A stretch of DNA of 64,000 nt, from contig JACCLO010000002.1 of assembly GCA_029448655.1 (NCBI GenBank), positions 62,001-126,000 on the forward strand. Direction: 5' to 3'. Positions 54,375 through 64,000 of the stretch are shown one piece after another. The position numbers were made by a program, and so were the translations under genes. The first letter of the stretch is position 1. Every line of letters begins with the position of its first letter. The notes under the pieces were generated by a model, which was given only the letters and a program-made list of their open reading frames with translations, searched no databases and was not told where the DNA came from. This stretch comes from Wolfiporia cocos. Taxonomy: Eukaryota > Basidiomycota > Agaricomycetes > Polyporales > Phaeolaceae.

Positions 54375-57363
54375 TCATCTTCCATTGAAATGTCCTGACC
54401 AGTCGTAGATCGACTTTAGAATGTGCGTGCAGAGTGAGAGGGGAATGGTGGTACTTACAGTGGGGCCGACGTCTTCATTGTGCACAGTGTCGTCAGTTGC
54501 ATCGTTCATGGGTGCGTGTTCAGAGGCTGGAGGGACCACAGAAGCTGGTGTGGACGATGTCATGGAGCTACCAGTCACAGAAAGCACGGGGGTCGCGGTC
54601 GCGGAGTTCGCGAGAGGCGCAGGTGCCACGGTCGCGGTGGTCACGAGAGCCACATCGGGCGCGTCAGGTGCATCAGGTGGCGTTGCAGAATGCATGGGTG
54701 GCGGTGTCACGAGATGTGCGGGGGGCAGTGTCGCGAGACGTGCGGGGAGCGAAGGGACCGCGGTCGCGGAGGTCGCGAGAGGTGCAGGGGCCGCAGTCGC
54801 GGAGGTCGTGAGAGTCACATCGGGCACGTGAGAGGCATCAAGTGGCGTCACGAGATGCACGGGGGGTGGCGTCGCGAGAGACACGGGGGGCGGCGTTGCG
54901 AGAGGTGCGGGGAGCGAAGGGACCGCGGTCGCGGAGGTCGCGAGAGGTGCAGGGGCCACGGTCGCGGAGGTCGCGAGAGGTGCAGGGGCCGCGGTCGCGG
55001 AGATCACGAGAGTTGCAGGGGCCGCGGTCGCGGAGGTTGCGAGAGTCACATCGGGCACATGAGAAGCATCAAGTGGAGTCACGAGATGCACGGGTGGCGG
55101 CGTTGCGAGAGACACGAGGGGCGGCGTCGCGAGAGGTGCCGGGAGCGAAGGGACCGTGGTCGCGGAGGTCGCGAGAGGTGCAGGGGCCACGGTCGTGGAG
55201 GTCGCGAGAGGCACCCCCATCACCACCTGTCGCAGGGCCTCAAGCTGCGCCTGCAGACCTACGTGACCCACCTGCATCTCATGGACAGTCTCTTGGAGGA
55301 CGTCCACTTTACGGACGAGCTGGTGAAGCATGCCACTCATTTGAGTGACCGCCTTCAACAGCTCGTCCCGGTCGTCCCCCACCTGGCTGCGGTAGCGACT
55401 GTACCCGCCCTCGTTGTCCGCTATATATAGATATGTGAAGGCTATTTGTTAGAATAGAGTAATTAAGTTTTTTTTTTGCTCACCTGATGGCTGCTCTGCC
55501 TGAACATGGACACTTGCTTGAGGAGCTTGTGAGGCCTCACGACGCTCATGCTTGGCCACCCTCGTCGACCGTCGGGGCACCTGTTTGCCCTTGTCGGCCT
55601 GTCGTGTGGTTGAAGGGCCAGCAGAAGGACCAGCCAAAGGGCCAGCCAAAGGGCCCACTTCCCCCTCTCCATCCATCTCCGTGTCGTCACCGTGCCAGAG
55701 TCTCTGGAATGCGGCTGCAACTGAACCGTCAGTTTCAGCCCCCCCTGATTTCGCCTCCTCCTCCCTACCCATCTGATCCTCCTCGTTCTCTTCGTCCTCC
55801 TCCGATTCGCTGGCATCTTTCTCCATTGGCTTTTCTTGGGTTGACCGCTTCTTGTGTCCAGCCTTGGTAGCAGCATTTTTTTCCGCCACTATAATACAAT
55901 CAGTACCAAATGAGAAATAATGGCATGCTGACTCACCAATTTTTGCGATCTACTTCTTCTCCTTCTGAGAAAGAAGAGTCCTCTTATCAAAAATGAAATC
56001 ATTTTTCTCTGCGTTGTAGCAGACCACCTTGAGGTCATTAAAGTTGTCTGGTCGGCTGGCTTCATCCTCATACGTCTTCTGAAACTTGCGGGAAATCACG
56101 TAGACTTCTTGCCCCGTGATAGCGGCGAATTCTCCATCTTTGATCTCCTTGGGGACAAGACTACACTTAAGACTTTTAGTAGTGCAGCGCTCACATCTTG
56201 CTCGTGTCTTGGTGTCGATAGTGCATACGGTTGGTGCTGTCCTGCATGTTATACATTGTAAGACCTGAAAATCAGGTTAGCAAAAAATCTGCAAGCCGAC
56301 GAAGATCTTACTGAGCGCTTTGCCTCATCTGAGAACTTAGGCCTGGGCTTAGGAGTTTTGAGCACAGAGGGTTTTGATGCCTTCTTCCCCTTGTTGGAGC
56401 CTTTTGAACGGCTATGGCGAGCTGGGGGGGGGCTGTCCGACTCCGAGTCCGACGACTGTCGGGCAGTTGATGGCGACTGGTGGATGGATCGCTGGCGCTT
56501 TGGTGGCCTTGTTCCCGACTTGGACCGTGTCTGGCTCACGACAGTTGTCGAAGTCGCGGTGTCGCGAGACTTGCGACCTGGCTCGCGACGGTCGTGAGTG
56601 TCACGACTTTTCTCGCGACTGCCGCGACTCCGCTCGCGACGATCACGAGGCTCCCGACTCCGCTCGCGACTGTCGCAAGGCTCGCGACTGGTCTCGCGAC
56701 CTTGCTGGTCATCTTCGCTCCCTCCGCGACCATGATCCTCCTCCTCATCTCCTCCCAACACATCATCCTTTCCACCCTCCTTCTCCGTGCTCTCCTCGTC
56801 CGAGTCCTCCTGACCTCTCTTTTTGGTTGCATGCTGGGCGGTCGAGCTGCCCTCTGCCTCAGTCAATGTATTGTCTTTTTTGCAAACATTCTCAATCATT
56901 GTAAATAAGAAAATTTTTGAGTTACTACATACCTGCTGTCCACCACTGGTTAGGCCCCAAGTCCTCCACAACTGGGAGGGGTCTGGTGGGGTCTACTGTT
57001 GGCGCAAGATTCTTGATACTCGCAATCCTCGTGTCGCCTTCGTGGACACGAATCTTGTTGAATTCCTCCCCATCATTCCTCACCTGTGTATACTCCGCCA
57101 CCATGCTGCCGTATAGCTCGGGTAGCCTGTACCCGAGCTCGAATACCTTATAGGGAAAGTTTCCCATGTTGAATGCCTGAAGGGTCATGCCTCAGCTTCC
57201 TTGAATGGTTTCAGAGAATGATATCACTTACAAGCTCTTCCATGAACTTGGTCTGCCACTGGGTATAGTCCTCCCCCTCCATGCTCTCGGGAGCCGCCCT
57301 GAGCGCCGCAACTGCACGGGCGATCATTCTGTTGGCGGTGTTCATCAACTGGTTGTCTGACAT
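54375..57363 (-). pseudogene. Six-exon gene with Zn2Cys6 motif and in-frame TAG
   Basis: Exons 57363-57232, 57176-56933, 56853-56312, 56264-55937, 55888-55484 and 55420-54375, joined by GT-AG introns in consistent phase: 899 codons, with one TAG at 55952-55950 (codon 411). If that TAG is the true end the protein has 410 aa. Exon 3 encodes an R/S/E/D-rich stretch. Exon 4 has CITCRTAPTVC...CERCTTKSLKC, spacing CX2CX6CX9CX2CX6C, that of fungal Zn(II)2Cys6 clusters. Exon 5 is acidic then basic. Exon 6 has a heptad-like helix and a long Ala/Thr/Pro repeat (ATSATAAPAPL). Function unknown; such genes are common near transposons in mushroom genomes. Divergent partner 57710-58647. Confidence 0.7.
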
Positions 57364-57709
57364 AGTGATTTGTGAGGTTTCAAGAAAAAGCTAGTGGATA
57401 TGGGAGGAGCGGAGCGAGTGCGAGTGCGAGACGAAAAGTGGGGTGATGGTTCGAAGTTGAGCCGTCGGAGTCGCGAGTCGCGAGCTGTTGATATATATCT
57501 CGCGGCCTCATGGCACATCCGGGAGCCAGCCTGAGAAGCGCTTAATCTCCGTTTCGGGACATTTCATTAGTGCGCCGGCGTCTACGTAGCACATGATCAC
57601 TTCTGTTCTCACGCTGCCCTTCTGTGCTTCTGTTCTTCTATGGAACTACCCATATCAATTATATCTTGTTGCCGCGACTATATTCTTTCCCGCCCACCCT
57701 CACCCCAAC
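57364..57709. promoter_or_regulatory. Shared intergenic region of a divergent gene pair
   Basis: 346 bp between two start codons facing away from each other. TATA-like TATATATCTCGC near 57491 and a GAGCGAGTGCGAGTGCGAG repeat near 57413. A bidirectional promoter is likely but inferred. Confidence 0.4.
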
Positions 57710-58647
57710 ATGAACCCATCAAAACAGCTCAGTCCCTCTCCAGTTCCCCAGTACCCGATGCCCTTCAAGTTCTTACACTTCCGCACCAGTGCAGTGCGGG
57801 ACTCCCTACTGGAAGAAGGGGCATCACCCACACAAAACAGTCAAGAACCTCAAGAAAATGAAGACATTGAGATGCAGGAAGGTACATATTTTTTTTGCTC
57901 AAAACTTTCTATTTCAAACTTCTATATTCACAGAAAACCCACACTATCCAGCTTGGGGTTTCAACACAGCGGTGCTGCTGCCCGCGACCTCAACTGTGAC
58001 CTCCGCGACCGTGACTCTCGCGACCTCCGCGACCACGACCTCCACGACTCTCGCGACCTCCGCGACCGCGACCTCCGCGACCGCGATATTCGCGACCTCC
58101 GCGACCCTCGCCACCGCGGCATCCGCAACAACTACAGCACCCGCTTCACGTGCAGAATATCCAGAGTGGAACTTTGATCCATCAGTTCTCCTCCGCAATA
58201 CCTCAACCGCGACTGCCGAGACCGCCACCTCAAAGCCGGACTATCCAGAATGGAGCTTCGACCCGGCTGTTCTGCTGCCATCAACCTCAGCCGAGACCGC
58301 CACGGCCGCGGCTCCATCAAGAACAGTAAAATCTGCAATGCGCCAGACACGAAAAGTGAATAAGCGGAAGACACGGGCCATTGATAAGTCTGCGGACCTG
58401 GGTGATGAATCTGCTCCAGGGCCCTCAAGTTCAGGCAGAAAATGGGTCCGCTTTGTGGCTGAGGATGGTGAGCTATTTCTGCAAATCTCCTTGGCTTATT
58501 CTCATCCATCATCTACATAAAGAAGTTGCTAGATACAAGATACTGGACAGAGTGCAGGAAAACATGGATTCTCTTTATGACATGAGTGACGGTACTCCCC
58601 CTTCCTATTACAGCTCGGTCCGCCACAGGCTGTGGAAGAGTCAGTAG
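57710..58647 (+). CDS. Three-exon gene, 276 aa, unknown function
   Basis: Exons 57710-57881, 57934-58467 and 58523-58647, GT-AG introns of 52 and 55 nt, phases consistent, ending at TAG. The notable feature is a motif repeated three times: YPAWGFNTAVLL, YPEWNFDPSVLL and YPEWSFDPAVLL (residues 62, 133, 161). Copies 1 and 2 are separated by a low-complexity Ala/Thr/Ser tract made of the same 9-nt DNA repeat seen in the neighbouring gene. A basic segment follows (RQTRKVNKRKTR), so nuclear location is possible. I do not recognise the family. Confidence 0.65.
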
Positions 58648-59065
58648 GATACAAGGTCTTTGGATGTATCATACAGTTTTGTAGTTGTGTACCACAATCT
58701 CAATGGATTTTTCATGTATTATATGGTTTTGCATTTGGGTACCACAAACTAAATGGAATGGTTTCATCTGGCTCTGTGAGCACAATAAGTGGGGAATCTC
58801 AAATGAAATGCCATCCCAGCAGATGAAGCAATTGCAATGGCCCTCAGGAAGAGGTTACAGAACTCATGGTTGCAGGAGTCTAAGGCTCCGGCCATATGAT
58901 ATACATGTAGGAAAAATCAGTCAACATATGGTATATGAGAATGGCCACTGTTTTACAAGATGGACATAGAGATCATCTCCATTTTCAGTGAACCATAGGT
59001 ATCAGCACATAGCTGGCATGAGGAGTTGACATGCAGTCAGCATTCAACATTCCATGGCCATACTA
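58648..59065. other. AT-rich spacer
   Basis: No coding or structural feature that I can support. Confidence 0.4.
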
Positions 59066-60439
59066 CAGTCCTGGACAAGCAAACTCCGCAATTTTTGTAC
59101 AGCATCTCTGAGAGGATTTTACTACATTCTGAGTGCAGATCTGAACTCTGGAGGCCTGAAAACATCCAAATCCGCCCCATTCATATTTTTCCCACGACTT
59201 TTGGGTCACCGCCAAATTTTTGCCCCAAAAAACATATAGGTGCCCAATGGCTCCCAACAAAAAAACATATGCAGACTACTCCATACTCAATTCTATAGCT
59301 TGAATTGCCTGTTCAGAAACCTGAGGTGCCATTTCTGCTCCCACACAGCCCATGCTGCTGCCTTCTCCATCAGCCCAAGTTGATAAGAACTTAGCCAGGA
59401 ACAACTTATAAAATGTCTGATCATTTCTATTGGGTTAAGCTCACAATGGAACTTGGGCAAGAAAACACAATAGCCTGGCTTCTTGAATCATTGTCTCAAA
59501 CACTGATGGCTAATTCATGAAGTTGTCTTGCTGACTTAGCAGCTGTGCCATGCAACAGTTCTTGCTCTCAAAAGAACAGACTGTGGAGCATTTTGCACAG
59601 AGCTTGCTGACATCTATCCTTCAAGTACTGGTTTTAGGCCTTTTGGCTCACCTGCCAGTGTTGTCATCTTCTGAGGAAGTCCCCTAAGGGTAGTGACAGG
59701 GTTAGACATGGGAATAAATGTGTCTCACTGTGAGTGCTGCTTGCCTCCATCCAAACCATTCATGTTGGATGCCCAGAGAGCATTTGGGGAAGAGCAGCAT
59801 GATTTATCATCCATTGGATCATCTTCAACCCATTGTGCAAGATAAGTTCTGAAATCTTCATTGTCAAGCTCTTCCCAATCACTACATTCACCCACTCCAG
59901 TGCCACTCGTTGTATCTTCCTCTTTGACATCACTCTGAGCTTCAGTACCTTAGTTGCCTTTAGGGCTCAGAACACAGGATCACACAAGCATATCTCCAGC
60001 AGAATGATTGCATTGTATTGGGTTCAAATGAGCAGTAGATTCCTGACAAGTATGATTTCAAAGGCCAGATGTATTTTAGGGCTGTTTAGGATGTCGCCCT
60101 AAGCTGTGTTTGATGCACAGTAGTAGTGCTTATCACACCATAATTGATTAATGGAGGATGACATAGGAGTATTACTCCATTTCTGATTATGCAATCAGAT
60201 TGCGACAATGAAAAGGAGTCGATTGGTATATTTTCCGAGATTTTAGCGCTTATTTTGAGGTCACTGCCAATTTTTTGGACTCAAAAAACTAAGAATGGTT
60301 TTTTTTGAGAATCAGCTCGTACAACTTGCAACTCTTTATCAAGTAATGCATGATTATACATGATTCTACTATTTTTAAGACCCTAGGGAGCATAGAAAAT
60401 TCATTACTCAAGTTGGCGGAGTTTGCTTGTCTGGGACTG
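59066..60439 (-). mobile_element. Decayed Tc1/mariner-type DNA transposon
   Basis: 1374 bp with inverted ends CAGTCC..GACAAGC at 59066 and its complement at 60439, matching over about 24 bp with two differences, flanked by TA on both sides. The minus strand near 59435-59490 reads YCVFLPKFHCELNPIE, the conserved end of the DDE transposase domain in fungal members. The rest is full of stops, so it is inactive. Confidence 0.75.
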
Positions 60440-61730
60440 TAGCAGCAGGAACGTCCAGGAAATTGCACTAAATGCACAAGATGATGGGGACCTCATCTGC
60501 ATGAGACTAATGTTGCGGTCACTATGTGGCAACGTATAGCGTTGATTAGATCTTACTTTCTACTGAACAAGGGGGTAAATTGGAGTTTGTAAATTATATC
60601 CCAACATCCATGTGGTCGTGTAGCTATAATCATATCCAAGTGTTATATATTGTCGCACCATACAATCTGTAGAACACATATTTCAGTCAGATACACTATC
60701 TGTCACTAGCTTATTTATCTGTGGCTTCACCACAGATGTCAGTTGTCACTTAAACATGAGATCTCAAATGGAAGCTCATTGAAGCTCTACACAAAGTAAG
60801 GCATTATTGATACAGCATTCAATAGCAAAGATCAATCGATTGCCAATATATTGTCACACTACCTTTTGGGAGTTCTTGAAGAAACATGCAAGAACAACAT
60901 GGCTTTCTCATCCGCATCCCATTAGTATTATATGTCTACTGAAGGTCTACTCATAGACATATTGAATGCACTCACAGTAACTGTATACCATTTTATATAC
61001 CATGTATATACCATATACTCAGCCACCTATAAATACATGTATATAGTGTTCATAAAGAACAACATATACTTGGTATGTGCATTATATGGCTTGAGCTTTA
61101 CAGGAGTCAAGAGTGTTGCGGTCACAAAGGTCGCGAGAGTTGCGGTCGCGGAGGTCACGAGAGCCGCGGAGGTCATGATCGCGGAGGTCGTGGTCGTGGT
61201 GGTCACGACCCTCAGGACCCTCACAAAGAGGTCGCAACGGTCACAGCGGTCGCGATAGTTCTTGCAAGCAAAGTCCGTGGCCCAGATCTTAGGTTGGCCA
61301 TTACTGCTGAGCTATTCATTCAGCCTTCCTTCAATGCTAGCCATTGTCGGCAATGGCAATGAGGGTGGAGGAAACCAGGCAAATGCTGAAGTCTTATGGA
61401 TTTGCTTTTGTTTCATGATGAGAAGGGCCCGGCTTGATATCTCTCACATGGATGCTTGGAGCAGTTTGGTATAGCATGGCAGTGTCATACCACCAGTGGG
61501 TCTATATATCCACAGATCTCACATTGCCACACTGTTCTAACAGCAAAACCCCCAACCTGTCTCCATTCTTGCTGATATGAAACCAGTCTGCATATAATTG
61601 TAAGGATAAAGTGTATTCTCCATGATCAGTACAGCAATTAGGCACATCAAATATTTAAGTAGCAAGGCGATCTAATCACCAACTACCAAGCAAACAACAT
61701 GCCACATCTATGTATGGTGTCCTTCCTTCC
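60440..61730. other. AT-rich spacer with a 9-nt repeat patch
   Basis: No gene recognised. 61115-61255 is a GC-rich island of GGTCGCGGA/GGTCACGAG-type repeats, the same DNA repeat that lies inside the two genes at 54375-58647. Confidence 0.5.
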
Positions 61731-61972
61731 TTTTAGATCTAAGTCGGCGAGGTGATGGAGACCTTGCAGTGTCCGATCTGGAAGCATGCTTGACACGCCT
61801 GTGGGTTGCCTGCCGTTTCGGTGCTGGCTCGACTGCGCCTTTCATCCGCACCATATCCCTCCGACGTTTGGCTCCCAGTTGTGCTGTGGATGCACTGCTT
61901 CCTTCCCCTCCACCCGAGCCTTCTTCCTGAGCATCAGCATCTCCAGATCCATCTCCAACCCTACCTGCCCCC
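61731..61972 (-). pseudogene. C-terminal end of an unknown gene cut by element E
   Basis: Minus-strand frame open from the E LTR (61972) to a TAG at 61731. Gly/Ser/acidic start (AQEEGSGGGEGSS), then a strongly basic tail (LGAKRRRDMVRMKG, RRLRSKRKEG). It looks like a nuclear-protein tail. The rest would lie beyond the inserted element. Confidence 0.45.
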
Positions 61973-62671
61973 TGACACAGACTAGACTGTGGGACTCACA
62001 CTATAACCTTATAAGCGACTTGAAGGAGTTGCTGGAGGTTGGTGAGGAGGCTAGTGGGCGCAAGCAGAGATGTTATGTAACTGTGCGAATGCAGAGAACA
62101 AATCTAAGGCTTATCCGCAGTGATAGCCCTACTTATATACATGCTTTGTTTGGTTACCGGTAAGGGAGCCAAACATGAAGGTGGCCTGTGCGCAGACATA
62201 ACTAATATGGTTAAGTCGTAAACTACAATAGACCATGTGCGCCGGTAATGGCCGCACCAGTAAGAACGTTTGTTTGGACCGTAGGTCCGTGTTGTGGAAG
62301 TGGCTGTAGCTACGTTAGTAAGCCATGCATGTGATTCTTATATACCGGTATCGGAATATGAGTAATCGTGAGGGCATTGGCATGTGATAACGAGCGGGCC
62401 GCTTATCCAATTGTACTGACATAGCCCGGTATCGGGATATGAGTAAGGCGCGTGACACCGGAGGTTAGTCCGCTGAGTCATTGACGCGTACGGGCGTATT
62501 ATGTACGTGTTGTTATGACAGGTGGACGTATACCGCGTTGTGTACGTGTTGTTTGGTTGCGTGTACGTGTAGACGGGCGCTTAGCAGCGTAAATGTCTAC
62601 AAGGTCGTAGAAATACCAGATAAATAGGTAAAAATACGGGAAAAATAGTGGCATGTCCCAAATCTGTGACA
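61973..62671 (-). repeat. 3' LTR of E (right copy)
   Basis: 699 bp, minus strand TGTCACAGATTTGGG...TTGTGTCA, next to the polypurine tract AGGGGGTAA. Confidence 0.95.
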
Positions 62672-62708
62672 TTACCCCCTCTTCAGGTTTCATTGTCCCT
62701 AATGGAAC
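62672..62708 (-). promoter_or_regulatory. E polypurine tract and hairpin
   Basis: Polypurine tract beside the LTR and 8-bp hairpin 62687-62708 (GTTTCATT-GTCCCT-AATGGAAC on the plus strand, one G-T pair). Confidence 0.8.
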
Positions 62709-62710
62709 GA

Positions 62711-64000
62711 TTACTTTCCTGTGGAGCCGAATCCACCAGTACCGCGCTCAGATTTAATCTTTTCAAAGTAAGATTTTCCGTGTAGCGTAATATGCGGGTC
62801 CTTTGCAACTTCGCAGATTAGCTGGGCAATCTTATCGCCGGCCCGAATATCGATAGATATGTCGGAGTGATTCCGGAGAATGATGATTACTTCGCCTTGA
62901 TAATCGTGGTCGATAACGCCACCCATTACGTCTATGCCTTTGCGTGCGAGACTAGAGCGGGGGGCGATACGTCCGTAAGTGCCGAAAGGTACCTGGATTT
63001 TCAGTTTGGTGTTGTATTCTGTCTGCCCGTGAGCTGGCAGAACGTCGCCTGTTGCAGTGTACAGGTCAAACCCAACCGAGTCCTTGGTTCCTTTTTCCGG
63101 CATTCGGCCGCCTTCACCGACTACGATTTTCAAATCCGCGTTTTGGTTAATGTCCGCTGACATCCATCCCCCGTCGGGGTGTCTAACCATGCGTTGCTTA
63201 GGGTCCTTCGCAAATTCTTCGCGATACTGCGGCCAGTCGTCTGGCCACGTGCATTCGTCGGCTTCCCAGTCGTCGCTGTCAGGGTCGAAGACATGAACTG
63301 CTTCTTTCCTTCTAGCTGATCGCCTGAGGGGGACATCCTGCATTGGAATAGGGTGTGAAGCCTTGTATTCCTGCAAAATGTCGTATGCCGAGTCGAGATC
63401 CGCTTCGCGTACCCAGGAGTCGTCATTGATACCGAATCCCTTCCAACGGATTCTGTATTCAACTCTTCCTGCGCGGAGACGATGATCTAAGATCTTCTCG
63501 ACTTCCCATAACTCCTCGCCGTCGACCATTTCTGGTTGAGGCTCTGGTTTTTTCTGATGCACCGGGTCCTTGTACATGACCAACTTGGAAGCGTGGAACA
63601 CTGGGTGGTAAGCCCTGTATTGCTCGTCCATGTGTACCCTAAAGGTGACCGGAGATAATTGTTCAATTATCCTAAATGGTCCCAAATAGCGTGGACTAAG
63701 ACTTCTTTCGGAGTCTTGCCAGCTTCGGGCGTCAACGAGAACTTTGTCGCCGACTTTAAACGGTACCGAGCGCTTATGTTGATCGTAGTACCAAGACCAG
63801 CGTTCAGCAGCCAGTTTCATTGCTGCCTTAGCTTGTTCTTGTGCTGACCATCGTTCGTAAGCAATGACATTTAGGTCCACGTATTGTGTTGGACGTAAAC
63901 TCGTAGGTCCTGCGTTGGGATGCCTTCCTAGTTCGACAAAGAATGGACTATTCTTTGTTGTCTCACTAGCCGCGTTGTTGTACGCGAATTCGGCCGTAGG
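62711..64000 (-). CDS. pol: Pol of E: integrase end, chromodomain, dUTPase (partial)
   Basis: Open from the window edge to the stop at 62711 (about 429 codons). It begins in the integrase C-terminus (AEFAYNNAASETT), then GPY/F (RYLGPFRI), chromodomain (LWEVEKILDHR...YRIRWKGFG), a linker similar to B (WPDDWPQYREEF) and a dUTPase with all five motifs: GFDLYTA, GRIAPRSSLA, GVIDHDYQGEV, DKIAQLICEV, GTGGFGSTGK. Unlike B it keeps the motif 1 Asp. dUTPase removes dUTP and would limit uracil in the cDNA. No frame damage is seen. Confidence 0.93.
   Translation of the reverse strand, partial: PTAEFAYNNAASETTKNSPFFVELGRHPNAGPTSLRPTQYVDLNVIAYERWSAQEQAKAAMKLAAERWSWYYDQHKRSVPFKVGDKVLVDARSWQDSERSLSPRYLGPFRIIEQLSPVTFRVHMDEQYRAYHPVFHASKLVMYKDPVHQKKPEPQPEMVDGEELWEVEKILDHRLRAGRVEYRIRWKGFGINDDSWVREADLDSAYDILQEYKASHPIPMQDVPLRRSARRKEAVHVFDPDSDDWEADECTWPDDWPQYREEFAKDPKQRMVRHPDGGWMSADINQNADLKIVVGEGGRMPEKGTKDSVGFDLYTATGDVLPAHGQTEYNTKLKIQVPFGTYGRIAPRSSLARKGIDVMGGVIDHDYQGEVIIILRNHSDISIDIRAGDKIAQLICEVAKDPHITLHGKSYFEKIKSERGTGGFGSTGK

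Larger units (their letters stand above)
61973..64000 (-). mobile_element. Gypsy element E, 3' part (runs off the window)
   Basis: LTR 61973-62671, polypurine tract and hairpin 62672-62708, then pol. Near-identical to the left copy where they overlap, so E is a recently active family. Confidence 0.93.

Noticed and set aside
54480..55430. Long plus-strand Arg/Gly-rich frame
   Set aside because: Antisense shadow of the Ala/Thr/Pro-rich exon 6; produced by the 9-nt DNA repeat.

Overview
The window is a transposon-dense stretch of a filamentous fungal genome, most likely an agaricomycete basidiomycete. The evidence is short spliceosomal introns (about 45-70 nt, GT-AG), Ty3/gypsy elements with a chromodomain and a C-terminal dUTPase, a Ty1/copia element, a DIRS-like retroelement, a decayed Tc1/mariner element and a Crinkler-type kinase gene. 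I see no bacterial genes, tRNA, rRNA or CRISPR.

Layout. 1-10781: gypsy integrase A, split by the complete gypsy element B (607-10270; identical 620-bp LTRs; TSD TTAGG) and cut at its end by gypsy E. 10782-17461: E 3' end, a recombinant F LTR, then a nearly intact copia element G (1542-aa Gag-Pol). 17462-22658: the only clear host-type genes on the left, a 5'-truncated aldose 1-epimerase (-) and a seven-exon Crinkler-like kinase (+). 22659-28554: DIRS-like element broken by six LTR insertions. 28555-34145: degenerate gypsy C (-) with an unusual zinc-knuckle ORF after pol. 34146-43086: gypsy K (-), inserted in C and itself carrying several solo LTRs. 43087-49769: F LTR containing H, a complete non-coding LTR element with identical 1090-bp LTRs (TSD CCCCA). 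49770-53133: gypsy remnants R and J. 53134-61972: an AT-richer segment with a minisatellite, a divergent pair of intron-containing genes of unknown function (one with a Zn2Cys6 motif), and a dead mariner. 61973-64000: the 3' end of a second E copy.

Nesting is up to five deep (DIRS > C > K > F LTR > H). Most solo LTRs keep perfect 5-bp target duplications, which let me order the insertions and join the broken genes.

The main new signal is in the RNA biology of these gypsy elements. (1) Three diverged elements (B, K, J) share a -1 frameshift cassette at the gag/pol boundary: G_GGT_TTT, a 5-6 nt spacer, then a covarying stem-loop whose 12-nt loop carries the gag stop. (2) B and H show Tf1-like self-priming: the predicted first 12 nt of the transcript are the exact complement of the primer site 1 nt after the LTR, and the two families differ by compensating changes. 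(3) Small hairpins with an invariant TGACAA loop and different stems lie upstream of gag in K and in the leader of H, candidate packaging signals. (4) A covarying hairpin sits next to the polypurine tract in four families. H carries these signals but no gag/pol, as expected of an element mobilised in trans by its coding relatives.
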